Of a stretch of 23,202 nt of DNA, positions 15,073 through 21,601 are shown piece after piece; position 1 is the stretch's first letter; every line of letters starts with the position of its first letter. The notes below the pieces were generated by a model. It had not been told where the DNA came from, ran no database searches, and saw only the letters and a program-made list of their open reading frames with translations. This stretch comes from Propionibacteriaceae bacterium (GTDB lineage Bacteria; Actinomycetota; Actinomycetes; Propionibacteriales; Propionibacteriaceae): the NCBI GenBank assembly GCA_030450535.1, contig JAKDIK010000004.1, positions 1 to 23,202 on the forward strand, in the 5' to 3' direction. Both the position numbers and the translations under genes were made by a program.

Positions 15073-15708
15073 AGTGACAAGACGACCCCCCCCAAGCTGC
15101 CGCGCGTGTTGGTGGCCGAGGACGAGGCGCTGATTCGCCTCGATCTGGTCGAGCTGTTGACCGCTGAGGGCTACGAGGTCGTCGCGGAGGCAGGGGATGG
15201 CGAAGAGGCCCTCAAGCTGGCTCGCGATCTGGAGCCGGACCTGGTCGTGATGGATGTGAAGATGCCCAAGATGGACGGCATCACCGCGGCGACCCAGATC
15301 GCCGAGGACCGCATCGCCCCCGTGGTGATGCTGACGGCGTTCAGCCAGCGTGAGCTGATCGACCGGGCGCGGGACGCCGGCGCGATGGCCTACGTGGTGA
15401 AGCCCTTCGACGCCTCCGACGTGGTGCCGGCCATCGAGCTGGCGATGGCCCGCTTCGCCGAGATCCGGTCCCTCGACGACGAGGTGGCCGATCTGGAGGA
15501 GCGCCTCGCGACCCGCAAGGCGGTCGACCAGGCCAAGGGCATCCTGCAGGAGGGGCTGGGTCTGTCCGAGGCCGAGGCGTTCCGCTGGATCCAGAAGACG
15601 GCCATGGATCTGCGCAAGCCGATGCGCGAGGTCGCCGAGGGCGTCATCGATCACCGCAAATCTGGTGGCAAGCCCACCGCCAAGAAGGCGCGCGCGTCCG
15701 AGGAGTGA
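15070..15708 (+). CDS. PdtaR-like response regulator with ANTAR RNA-binding output domain
   Basis: A 212-residue protein. The receiver domain (about 11-125) has the acidic pair in VAEDEALIR, phospho-acceptor D62 in VVMDVKMP, T89 and K111 in VVKPF. An ANTAR domain (about 137-194) follows, with AKGILQ, EAFRWIQKTAMD and REVAEGVI. ANTAR regulators bind paired hairpins in nascent RNA and prevent termination after phosphorylation. The sequence is close in pattern to mycobacterial PdtaR (LTAFSQRELIDRARDAGAMAYVVKPF). The partner histidine kinase PdtaS is not in the window, as in mycobacteria. The C-terminus is a short Lys/Ala-rich tail. GTG 15070 is chosen by its ribosome binding site; ATG 15046 would add eight residues. 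Confidence 0.9.
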   Translation: MSDKTTPPKLPRVLVAEDEALIRLDLVELLTAEGYEVVAEAGDGEEALKLARDLEPDLVVMDVKMPKMDGITAATQIAEDRIAPVVMLTAFSQRELIDRARDAGAMAYVVKPFDASDVVPAIELAMARFAEIRSLDDEVADLEERLATRKAVDQAKGILQEGLGLSEAEAFRWIQKTAMDLRKPMREVAEGVIDHRKSGGKPTAKKARASEE

Positions 15709-16172
15709 CCCGCCCGCGGGCCGCAGCCCGCGGCGGCCGGTGGCTGCGTACCCACCCGGGGGAGTTGCTTGGCGCGCCGGAGCGCGCAGGTGACTCGCGC
15801 CGTGCAGATGCGGGTGCCGTCGTCGGTGGTGAGCGCGACTTCCCAGGTGCCGAGCGTCGTGCCGATGCGCAGCGCGGTGGCGACGCCGGTCACCCAGCCC
15901 GAACGCGCCGGCGCGTGGTGGGTGGCGTTGAGGTCGACGCCGTAGGCCTGGCCGCCCTCGCCGGCGGCGACGACCGCGGCGAGCGAGGCCAGCGACTCGG
16001 CCAGCACGCAGGAGGCACCCCCGTGCCAGAGCCCGAACGGCTGGGTGTTGCCGACCACCGGCGTCCGGCCGACGGCGCGCTCGGCCGAGACCTCCACCAG
16101 TTCGAACCCCATGCGGGCGTCCAGCCCGTCGGTGGCCGCGAGAGCGCGGCGGACGGCGTCCGTGTCAGTCAT
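15651..16172 (-). CDS. Hotdog-fold thioesterase, MenI/PaaI-like
   Basis: A 173-residue protein. The single hotdog domain (about residues 15-133) contains GLWHGGASCVLAESLAS (H50, E59), VGLEINANH-like GVDLNATHHAPARSG, and GTWEVALTTDDGTRICTARVTCALR. The HGGAS...AES form with Glu as likely catalytic base is that of YdiI/MenI, which hydrolyses 1,4-dihydroxy-2-naphthoyl-CoA in menaquinone synthesis; PaaI-type phenylacetate thioesterases usually have Asp. Substrate is therefore probable, not proven. ATG 16172 gives a typical N-terminus; ATGs at 16181 and 16184 are alternatives. About 40 residues beyond the fold have no known match and overlap the response regulator gene antisense by 58 bp. A thioesterase (TesB type) also sits near pyk in mycobacteria, but it is not the same family. 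Confidence 0.82.
   Translation of the reverse strand: MTDTDAVRRALAATDGLDARMGFELVEVSAERAVGRTPVVGNTQPFGLWHGGASCVLAESLASLAAVVAAGEGGQAYGVDLNATHHAPARSGWVTGVATALRIGTTLGTWEVALTTDDGTRICTARVTCALRRAKQLPRVGTQPPAAAGCGPRAGHSSDARAFLAVGLPPDLR
15714..15733 (+). terminator. GC-rich hairpin after the response regulator
   Basis: CCGCGGGC (15714-15721) and GCCCGCGG (15726-15733) form a perfect 8-bp stem around CGCA, 5 nt after the stop. There is no T-run, which is common for actinobacterial terminators. The hairpin lies inside the 3' coding part of the convergent thioesterase gene. Confidence 0.5.
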
Positions 16173-16216
16173 GCGCCCCATCATGAGGGCTCTGGGCCGC
16201 CCGGTGTCCGCCGTCT

Positions 16217-16235
16217 CGATGCGGTGGCCGCATCG
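16217..16235. repeat. 8-bp inverted repeat between divergent genes
   Basis: CGATGCGG (16217-16224) and CCGCATCG (16228-16235) are perfect arms around TGG, 45 nt upstream of the thioesterase start on its own strand. It could be an operator or a leader hairpin. The rest of the 218-bp divergent gap holds the promoter at 16305-16333 and no gene. Confidence 0.4.
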
Positions 16236-16288
16236 GGTGCATTCCCGGACGCCCCGAGCCTTGTGCGCCCGCGCCGGAGTGGGAGTCG

Positions 16289-16333
16289 CCACCCTTTGGG
16301 GTGGTTTGTGCCCAAGGGGTGGATCCATAGCCT
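16289..16333 (+). promoter_or_regulatory. Promoter of the three-gene membrane-protein operon with overlapping hairpin
   Basis: TTTGTG (16305-16310), 17-nt spacer and TAGCCT (16328-16333) form a good sigma-70-type promoter, with a leader of about 50 nt before the ATG at 16391. Immediately upstream CCACCC (16289-16294) and GGGTGG (16299-16304) form an inverted repeat that abuts the -35 element and could be a regulator site. Confidence 0.5.
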
Positions 16334-16390
16334 GACAAGGAGCGGTGCACGAGACGTGCGCCGCGCCGTCAACGCAAGTAGGAGGAAACC

Positions 16391-17305
16391 ATGGCGTATC
16401 CGGACGACCCCACCGACGCAGGCCGGGTCGAGCACAGGCCTGAGTTCATCGACGAGAACGTTGGCGATGCCGGCTTTGCCGAGCCCCTCGGGGACCGGCC
16501 GTACGACCACGGCGTGGAGGTCACGGAGACCGTCGTCCCGGTGCAGCCGGTCGGCGAGAAGCCCAAGAGCGAGCAGGCCCGTGACGAGGCCCGCGACCTC
16601 GCCGACCACACCAAGGATCGCGCCCAGGACGTCGCCGACCACGCGAAGGCCGAAGCGGGAGCGGTGAAGGACACGGCTCTCGCGGCCGGCTCCGACGTCG
16701 TCGACTCGGCCAAGGAGCAGGCCGCCCACGTGATCGACGAGGCCAAGCACCAGAGCCGTCGCCTGATCGACGAGGGCACCGCTGAGCTCCGCACGCAGGC
16801 CGGCAACGCGCAGGGCCAGATCGCGTCCCTCGTGCGCTCCTTGAGCGACGAGCTGCAGTCGATGGCGCAGGGCACCAACGAGTCGGGCCCGATGGTCGAC
16901 CTCGTGCAGCGAGCCGAGCAGTACGGCCACCAGGCCGCGCAGTGGCTCGAGCAGCAGAGCCCCGACGACGTCCTCACCTCCGTGCGGCGTTACGCGTCCC
17001 GCAATCCGTGGACGTTCCTGGCCATCTCGGCCGGCGCCGGCCTCGTGGCCGCCCGCGTGTTCCGCGGCCTGCAGGGCGCGAAGTCGGACGAGGAGCAGCG
17101 CCGTTCGCTGACGGGCACGCAGCGCACCGGCTACTACGCCCCCGCCGTGGGTGGCTACCGTGAGACGGTCGGCCTGGAGCACGAGCAGGCGCGCGCCGCC
17201 GAGCTGAACCAGGGCTTCGTCACCGACGCCGGCGTTCCCGGTGATCTGAGCGAGGACGTCGTCACGGACGCCCGTCGCGCCGCCGAGTGGGGCGAGGGCC
17301 GATGA
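16391..17305 (+). CDS. Helical-repeat protein with C-terminal membrane anchor (DUF883-like arrangement), function unknown
   Basis: A 304-residue protein with no recognised enzymatic domain. Residues 1-60 are acidic and probably disordered. From about 63 to 161 run 11-residue (hendecad) units, best seen in ARDEARDLADH, TKDRAQDVADH and AKHQSRRLIDE, predicting a long amphipathic helix like LEA group 3 or apolipoprotein repeats. A single hydrophobic segment (NPWTFLAISAGAGLVAARVF, 205-224) preceded by VRRYASR resembles the ElaB/YqjD (DUF883) anchor. An acidic hydrophilic tail follows. ATG 16391 has an excellent GTAGGAGGAAA ribosome binding site. It is the first gene of an operon with a holin-like protein and a DUF3618-like protein, joined by ATGA overlaps. 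Envelope stress or membrane-shape role is inference. Confidence 0.85.
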   Translation: MAYPDDPTDAGRVEHRPEFIDENVGDAGFAEPLGDRPYDHGVEVTETVVPVQPVGEKPKSEQARDEARDLADHTKDRAQDVADHAKAEAGAVKDTALAAGSDVVDSAKEQAAHVIDEAKHQSRRLIDEGTAELRTQAGNAQGQIASLVRSLSDELQSMAQGTNESGPMVDLVQRAEQYGHQAAQWLEQQSPDDVLTSVRRYASRNPWTFLAISAGAGLVAARVFRGLQGAKSDEEQRRSLTGTQRTGYYAPAVGGYRETVGLEHEQARAAELNQGFVTDAGVPGDLSEDVVTDARRAAEWGEGR

Positions 17306-17889
17306 CGTCCGATCCGTACGATCCGAATCGTCGTCTCGGCGGCGAACCGCTCCCGGACGAGGTGCCGCTCGGCACCCCGCCGGGCGCCAACGCACCGCGC
17401 GCGGCGTCCACGCACGTCGGGGGTGCGCACGAGGCGCGCACCACCGACGAGGTTGAGGCCGACGCCAGCTACGACCGGTACCGTTCGGAGGACCGCTCGC
17501 TCGGCGAGATTGCCTCCGACGTGCTCGACAATGCCTCCACGCTGATCCGGCAGGAGGTCGAGCTGGCGAAGGCCGAGGTCTCCCAGTCCGCTTCCCGCGC
17601 CGGCAAGGGCGTGGGCATGCTGGTCGGCGCCGGCGTCTTCGGCCTGCTGGCCCTCATCGCCCTCACGCTGTGCCTGTGGTGGGCCATCGCGGTGGGCATC
17701 GGCTCCGCCGCGGATCCCGCGCTCGGCTGGAGTGGCCTGATCGTCACCGTCCTCTGGCTGGTGGTGGCCGGCGTCCTCGCCGCCCTCGGCCGTTCCGAGC
17801 TGAACAAGATCAAGGGTCTGCCGAAGACCACCGAAACCCTGCAGAAGATTCCCAACGCCGCCGCAGGCAACGAGGAGAAGAACCGATGA
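17302..17889 (+). CDS. Holin-superfamily-III-like membrane protein (DUF1469 / Phage_holin_3_6 type)
   Basis: A 195-residue protein. Residues 1-64 are hydrophilic and Pro/Gly/Asp-rich. An amphipathic helix at 65-100 (LGEIASDVLDNASTLIRQEVELAKAEV) is the hallmark start of the actinobacterial DUF1469/holin_3_6 family, followed by two long hydrophobic segments at about 103-133 and 142-163 and a charged cytoplasmic tail with RSELNKIKGLPKTTETL. Despite the family name, such genes are chromosomal and not near phage genes here, so lysis is unlikely. The ATG at 17302 overlaps the upstream stop (ATGA); an in-frame GTG at 17287 is also possible. The stop overlaps the next ATG. Confidence 0.85.
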   Translation: MTSDPYDPNRRLGGEPLPDEVPLGTPPGANAPRAASTHVGGAHEARTTDEVEADASYDRYRSEDRSLGEIASDVLDNASTLIRQEVELAKAEVSQSASRAGKGVGMLVGAGVFGLLALIALTLCLWWAIAVGIGSAADPALGWSGLIVTVLWLVVAGVLAALGRSELNKIKGLPKTTETLQKIPNAAAGNEEKNR

Positions 17890-18548
17890 GCCAGCAGTCA
17901 CCCGAGGAAATCCGTCGCGAGATCGAGCGCACCCGCGCTGAGCTCAGCGAGAACGTCAACGCCCTCGGCGATTCCACCAAGCCGTCCAACATTGCCCGCG
18001 AGCAGGTCGACCGGGTCAAGGACAAGGCGGCCGGCCTGAAGGCGCGCGTGTTCGGCGATCCGAACGATCCGTGGGACGAGGGGACGGCCGGTGACGTCGG
18101 CCACCAGCTGGCGGACGTCCGCGATCAGGCGTCCCAGGCCGTGCAGGACGCTCCGCGTCAGCTCCGGCAGCGCACCCAGGGCAACCCGCTCGCTGCGGGC
18201 CTGATCGCGTTCGGTCTGGGCGCCCTCGTCGGCGGCCTGATCCCGGCCTCGCGGGCCGAGAAGGATGCCGCTTTGCAGCTCAAGGACGCCGCGGAGCCGG
18301 CCGTCGAGCAGGCCAAGCAGCTTGCTGAGGAGGCCCGTGACCACCTGCAGCCCGTCGCCCAGGAGGCCGCAGACAGCGTCAAGGCGGTCGCCCAGGACGC
18401 CGGCGAGCAGGTCAAGCACGACGCCGAGCAGGCCAAGGACCAGGTGACGGCGCAGGCCCAGTCGTCCGCGGACTCGGTCAAGTCGGACGCCCAGGGTGCG
18501 GTCGAGGAGACCAAGTCCGAGGCGCAGGACAAGCGCGAGCAGTTCTGA
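17886..18548 (+). CDS. DUF3618-like membrane protein with C-terminal hendecad repeats
   Basis: A 220-residue protein. The N-terminus SPEEIRREIERTRAELSENVNALG is the DUF3618 motif, a short amphipathic helix found in actinobacterial envelope proteins next to holin_3_6 genes. A hydrophobic segment at about 100-120 (GNPLAAGLIAFGLGALVGGLIP) is a likely membrane anchor. From 136 to 212 there are seven full 11-residue repeats plus a partial one, of the type AQDAGEQVKHD (Ala at unit position 1, Val/Leu or Thr at 8, Lys often at 9), predicting a long amphipathic helix. ATG at 17886 overlaps the previous stop (ATGA), and a strong hairpin follows the stop by 10 nt. Function is unknown; the pairing suggests a joint membrane-coating complex. 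Confidence 0.85.
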   Translation: MSQQSPEEIRREIERTRAELSENVNALGDSTKPSNIAREQVDRVKDKAAGLKARVFGDPNDPWDEGTAGDVGHQLADVRDQASQAVQDAPRQLRQRTQGNPLAAGLIAFGLGALVGGLIPASRAEKDAALQLKDAAEPAVEQAKQLAEEARDHLQPVAQEAADSVKAVAQDAGEQVKHDAEQAKDQVTAQAQSSADSVKSDAQGAVEETKSEAQDKREQF

Positions 18549-18558
18549 TCGATCCACC

Positions 18559-18594
18559 ACGGCCCCGTCCCGCGCAACGCGCGGGCGGGGCCGT
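18559..18594 (+). terminator. Strong GC hairpin ending the membrane-protein operon
   Basis: Arms at 18559-18575 and 18579-18594 form 16 base pairs with one bulged T (18568) and a 3-nt loop AAC. No T-run follows. Position 10 nt after the stop of the operon's last gene supports a terminator. Confidence 0.75.
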
Positions 18595-18610
18595 CCCGCG
18601 TTCGGTTGCT

Positions 18611-18648
18611 GAGCCGGCGCACCGGCTCTGGGCGGGCCGCACGGCCCG
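18611..18648 (+). repeat. Two further hairpins between the terminator and polA
   Basis: GAGCCGG/CCGGCTC (18611-18617 with 18622-18628, loop CGCA) and CGGGCCG/CGGCCCG (18633-18639 with 18642-18648) follow the first hairpin. Together three stem-loops fill most of the 149-bp gap before polA. They may reinforce termination so that read-through does not enter polA. Confidence 0.5.
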
Positions 18649-18685
18649 GTGGGGCCGGCTTCGGTGACCTGTCGGACCGGGCCGC

Positions 18686-18691
18686 TAGGCT
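18686..18691 (+). promoter_or_regulatory. Predicted -10 box of a leaderless polA promoter
   Basis: TAGGCT ends 6 nt before the polA GTG at 18698, so the transcript would start at the initiation codon. GGTGAC (18663-18668, 17-nt spacer) may be the -35. No Shine-Dalgarno sequence precedes the start. Confidence 0.45.
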
Positions 18692-18697
18692 CGCCTC

Positions 18698-21403
18698 GTG
18701 ACCACGAACCCGACCGCGCCGGCGGCGTCCGGACGCCCCCGCCTGCTGCTGATCGACGGCCACTCGGTGGCGTATCGGGCGTTCTTCGCCCTGCCGTTTG
18801 AGAACTTCGCGACGAAGACCGGCCAGCACACCAACGCGGTGTTCGGGTTCACGTCCATGCTCATCAATGTGCTGCGCGACGAGCAGCCGACCCACCTCGC
18901 GGTGGCCTTCGACGTGTCGCGCCAGACGTTCCGCAGCGAGGCGTACGCCGAGTACAAGGCGAACCGGTCGGCGTCCCCGGAGCCGTTCAAGGGGCAGGTG
19001 GCGCTGGTCAAGGAGGTGCTGGACGCGCTGCGGATCGTGCACGTCGAGGTGGACGGCTACGAGGCCGACGACATCATCGGCACCCTCAGCGCCCACGCCC
19101 AAGCCGCCGACTGGGAGACCCTGATCTGCACGGGCGACCGCGACGCGCTCCAGCTCGTGGACGCCTCGACGACGGTGCTCTACCCCCGCAAGGGCGTCTC
19201 CGACCTGGCACGCATGACGCCGGCTGCGGTCGAGGAGAAGTACCTCGTGCCCCCGGCCCGCTACCCCGAGCTCGCGGCCCTGGTGGGGGAGAGCTCCGAC
19301 AACCTGCCCGGCATCCCCGGGGTGGGGCCCAAGACGGCGGCGAAGTGGCTGAGCGAGTACGACGGCCTCGACAACCTGCTGGGCCACGCGGACGCCGTCC
19401 GCGGCAAGGCCGGCGACGGCCTGCGCGAGAACCTCGAGGGGGTGCGGCGCAACCGGCGGCTCAACGCGCTGGTCCGCGACCTCGATCTGCCGATCGGCCT
19501 GGGCGAGCTGGAGCGCCGCGACTGGGACCGCGAGGCCGTCCACGCCCTGTTCGATGCGCTGGAGTTCCGGGTGCTGCGCGACCGTCTGCTCGAGACGCTG
19601 CCCCAGCACGAGGCCGAGCCCGAGGGCGGCTTCGAGGTGGCCGGCACCGTGCTCGAACCGGGCGCGCTGGGCGCGTGGCTGGCCGAACACGCCACCGGGC
19701 TGGTCGGCGTCCATGCCGAGGGTCACTGGCGAGCTGGCACGGGCGATGTCAGCGGGCTGGCGCTGGCCCGCATCGACGGCGACGCCGCGTGGGTCGCCAC
19801 CGACACGCTCACGCCCGCTGACGACGCCGCGCTGGCCGCGTGGCTGGCGGATCCGGATCGACCCAAGGCGCTGCACGACGCGAAGGGGCCGCTGGAGGCC
19901 TTGTGGGCGCGCGGTTGGGAGCTCGCGGGGTTGGCGTCCGACACCCAGATCGCGGCCTATCTGCTGCGCCCCGACCAGCGCACCTACGATCTTGCCGACC
20001 TCTCCGCGCGGCACCTGAAGCGCGAGCTGGCCGCCGAGGCGGGGGCGGCACCGGAGGCGTCCGATCAGCTGTCGTTCGACTTCGAGGATCCTCTGCAGGG
20101 CACGGACGCCATGGTGCGGGCCCGGGCGGTGGCCGAGCTGGCCGGCGTTCTGGAGGCCGAGCTGGACGCCGCGGGCGGCCGGTCGCTGCTGGCCGAGGTG
20201 GAGTTGCCGCTGCAGCGCACCCTCGCGGTCATGGAGCGGACCGGCATCGCCGTGGACGCCGACGCCCTCGAGGTGCTGTGGTCGGACTTCGACGCCCAAG
20301 TGCAGCAGGCGGCGTCCGAGGCCTACGGTGTGCTGGGCAAGCAGGTCAACCTCGGTTCCCCCAAGCAGCTCCAGACGGTGCTCTTCGACGAGCTCGAGAT
20401 GCCGAAGACGCGCCGGACGCGCACGGGGTACACGACCGACGCCGAGGCGCTGGAGCAGCTCTACGTCAAGACCGAGCATCCGTTCCTGGCGCACCTGCTG
20501 CGGCACCGCGACCAGATCCGCTTGCGGCAGACCGTGGAGGGGTTGGCGAAGTCCATCGCGGACGACGGCCGCATCCACACCACGTATTCGCAGACGGTGG
20601 CGGCGACCGGTCGGCTCAGTTCGACGGATCCGAACCTGCAGAACATCCCGATTCGCACGGAGGCCGGGCGCCGGATCCGTGAGGCGTTCGTGGTCGGGGC
20701 GGGCCACGAGTCGTTGATGAGCGCCGACTACAGCCAGATCGAGATGCGCATCATGGCGCACGTCAGCGAGGACGCCGCGCTCATCGAGGCATTCTCCTCG
20801 GGCCGCGACTTCCACACCGTGACGGCGTCGCGGGTGTTCGACGTGCCGGCCGAGGCGGTGGACGGAGCGATGCGCGCCAAGATCAAGGCGATGAACTACG
20901 GCCTCGCCTACGGGTTGAGCGCGTTCGGGCTGAGCGGGCAGCTGCGCATCCCGACCTCGGAGGCCCGCGGGCTGATGGATGAGTACTTCGAGACGTTCGG
21001 TCACGTGCGCGACTACCTGACCGAGGTCGTCGACGTCGCGCGCCGCACCGGCTACACCGAAACGCTGCTCGGACGTCGGCGCTACCTGCCGGACCTGACG
21101 TCGTCCAACCGGCAGCGCCGCGAGATGGCCGAGCGCATGGCGCTGAACGCGCCGATCCAGGGCAGTGCGGCCGACATCATCAAGGTCGCGATGCTCGACG
21201 TCGAGGCGGCGCTGGCGCGGGAGCAGCTGGCGTCCCGGATGCTGCTGCAGGTGCACGACGAACTGGTCTTCGAGGTCGCGCCCGGCGAGCGGGAGGCACT
21301 GGAGGAGCTGGTGCGCACGACGATGGGCGCCGCGATGGATCTGGCGGTGCCCCTGGATGTGTCCATCGGCGTGGGCCACTCCTGGCACGACGCCGCGCAC
21401 TGA
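18698..21403 (+). CDS. polA: DNA polymerase I
   Basis: A 901-residue repair and Okazaki-fragment-processing polymerase. The 5'-3' exonuclease domain (about 1-300) shows FDVSRQTFR, GYEADDIIG, CTGDRDALQLV and GIPGVGPKTAAKW. The middle domain (about 310-500) has the 3'-5' exonuclease fold relics (SDTQIAAYLL), but the acidic DxE motif is replaced around residues 336-342 (H339), so proofreading is predicted absent, as in other actinobacterial PolA. The polymerase domain has TGRLSSTDPNLQNIPI, motif A SADYSQIEMR with D677, motif B RAKIKAMNYGLAYG with Y734, and motif C QVHDELVFEV with D854-E855. GTG 18698 is probably leaderless. Confidence 0.97.
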   Translation: MTTNPTAPAASGRPRLLLIDGHSVAYRAFFALPFENFATKTGQHTNAVFGFTSMLINVLRDEQPTHLAVAFDVSRQTFRSEAYAEYKANRSASPEPFKGQVALVKEVLDALRIVHVEVDGYEADDIIGTLSAHAQAADWETLICTGDRDALQLVDASTTVLYPRKGVSDLARMTPAAVEEKYLVPPARYPELAALVGESSDNLPGIPGVGPKTAAKWLSEYDGLDNLLGHADAVRGKAGDGLRENLEGVRRNRRLNALVRDLDLPIGLGELERRDWDREAVHALFDALEFRVLRDRLLETLPQHEAEPEGGFEVAGTVLEPGALGAWLAEHATGLVGVHAEGHWRAGTGDVSGLALARIDGDAAWVATDTLTPADDAALAAWLADPDRPKALHDAKGPLEALWARGWELAGLASDTQIAAYLLRPDQRTYDLADLSARHLKRELAAEAGAAPEASDQLSFDFEDPLQGTDAMVRARAVAELAGVLEAELDAAGGRSLLAEVELPLQRTLAVMERTGIAVDADALEVLWSDFDAQVQQAASEAYGVLGKQVNLGSPKQLQTVLFDELEMPKTRRTRTGYTTDAEALEQLYVKTEHPFLAHLLRHRDQIRLRQTVEGLAKSIADDGRIHTTYSQTVAATGRLSSTDPNLQNIPIRTEAGRRIREAFVVGAGHESLMSADYSQIEMRIMAHVSEDAALIEAFSSGRDFHTVTASRVFDVPAEAVDGAMRAKIKAMNYGLAYGLSAFGLSGQLRIPTSEARGLMDEYFETFGHVRDYLTEVVDVARRTGYTETLLGRRRYLPDLTSSNRQRREMAERMALNAPIQGSAADIIKVAMLDVEAALAREQLASRMLLQVHDELVFEVAPGEREALEELVRTTMGAAMDLAVPLDVSIGVGHSWHDAAH

Positions 21404-21460
21404 CCCCGGCTTCTCGGGTCGCCAGCCCCCCTTCCGGGCGGCGGCCCCGGCCGCTCGGGC

Positions 21461-21534
21461 CGCCGACACTCAACTTTGTGACAGCAGGGGCGCGTCCGGA
21501 CCCGGCCCCGGTGTCAGTTCGTTGAGTGTCGGCG
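21461..21534. repeat. 74-bp interrupted palindrome between convergent polA and the minus-strand gene
   Basis: Outer arms CGCCGACACTCAAC (21461-21474) and GTTGAGTGTCGGCG (21521-21534) match perfectly over 14 bp. After symmetric 4-nt mismatches, TGACA (21479-21483) pairs with TGTCA (21512-21516), and inside GGGGC (21487-21491) pairs with GCCCC (21505-21509). It could form a cruciform or a long stem-loop and probably works as a bidirectional terminator; it may also be one copy of a dispersed repeat family. The remainder of the 198-bp gap is GC-rich with no gene seen. Confidence 0.75.
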
Positions 21535-21601
21535 CGCTGAGCGTCGTTGTTGAACGCCGGCGCGGTGACGGCGCGGACGCCGCTCGGTCGCCGACGCTGC
21601 C

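Noticed and set aside
11931..15095. 1054-codon minus-strand open frame spanning lspA, rluD, pyk and the tRNA
   Set aside because: It crosses several well-supported + strand genes and a tRNA, with no recognisable motif; an artefact of high G+C.
16173..16328. N-terminal extension of the thioesterase containing a CTRCG segment that hints at a zinc site
   Set aside because: Only one CxxC pair, low-complexity surroundings, and the family starts at about ATG 16172; it also crosses the operator-like hairpin.
15705..16667. 320-codon + strand frame opposite the thioesterase
   Set aside because: It is antisense to a protein with clear hotdog motifs and runs into the next operon's start; no ribosome binding site or motif.
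17302..17889. Prophage lysis gene
   Set aside because: The holin family name is historical; no endolysin, phage structural or integrase gene is near, and it is part of a housekeeping-like operon.
18158..21469. 1103-codon open frame on the minus strand opposite polA
   Set aside because: It is the antisense shadow of polA in GC-rich DNA: low-complexity Arg/His/Gly/Leu composition, no domain motif, while the + strand encodes complete PolA.
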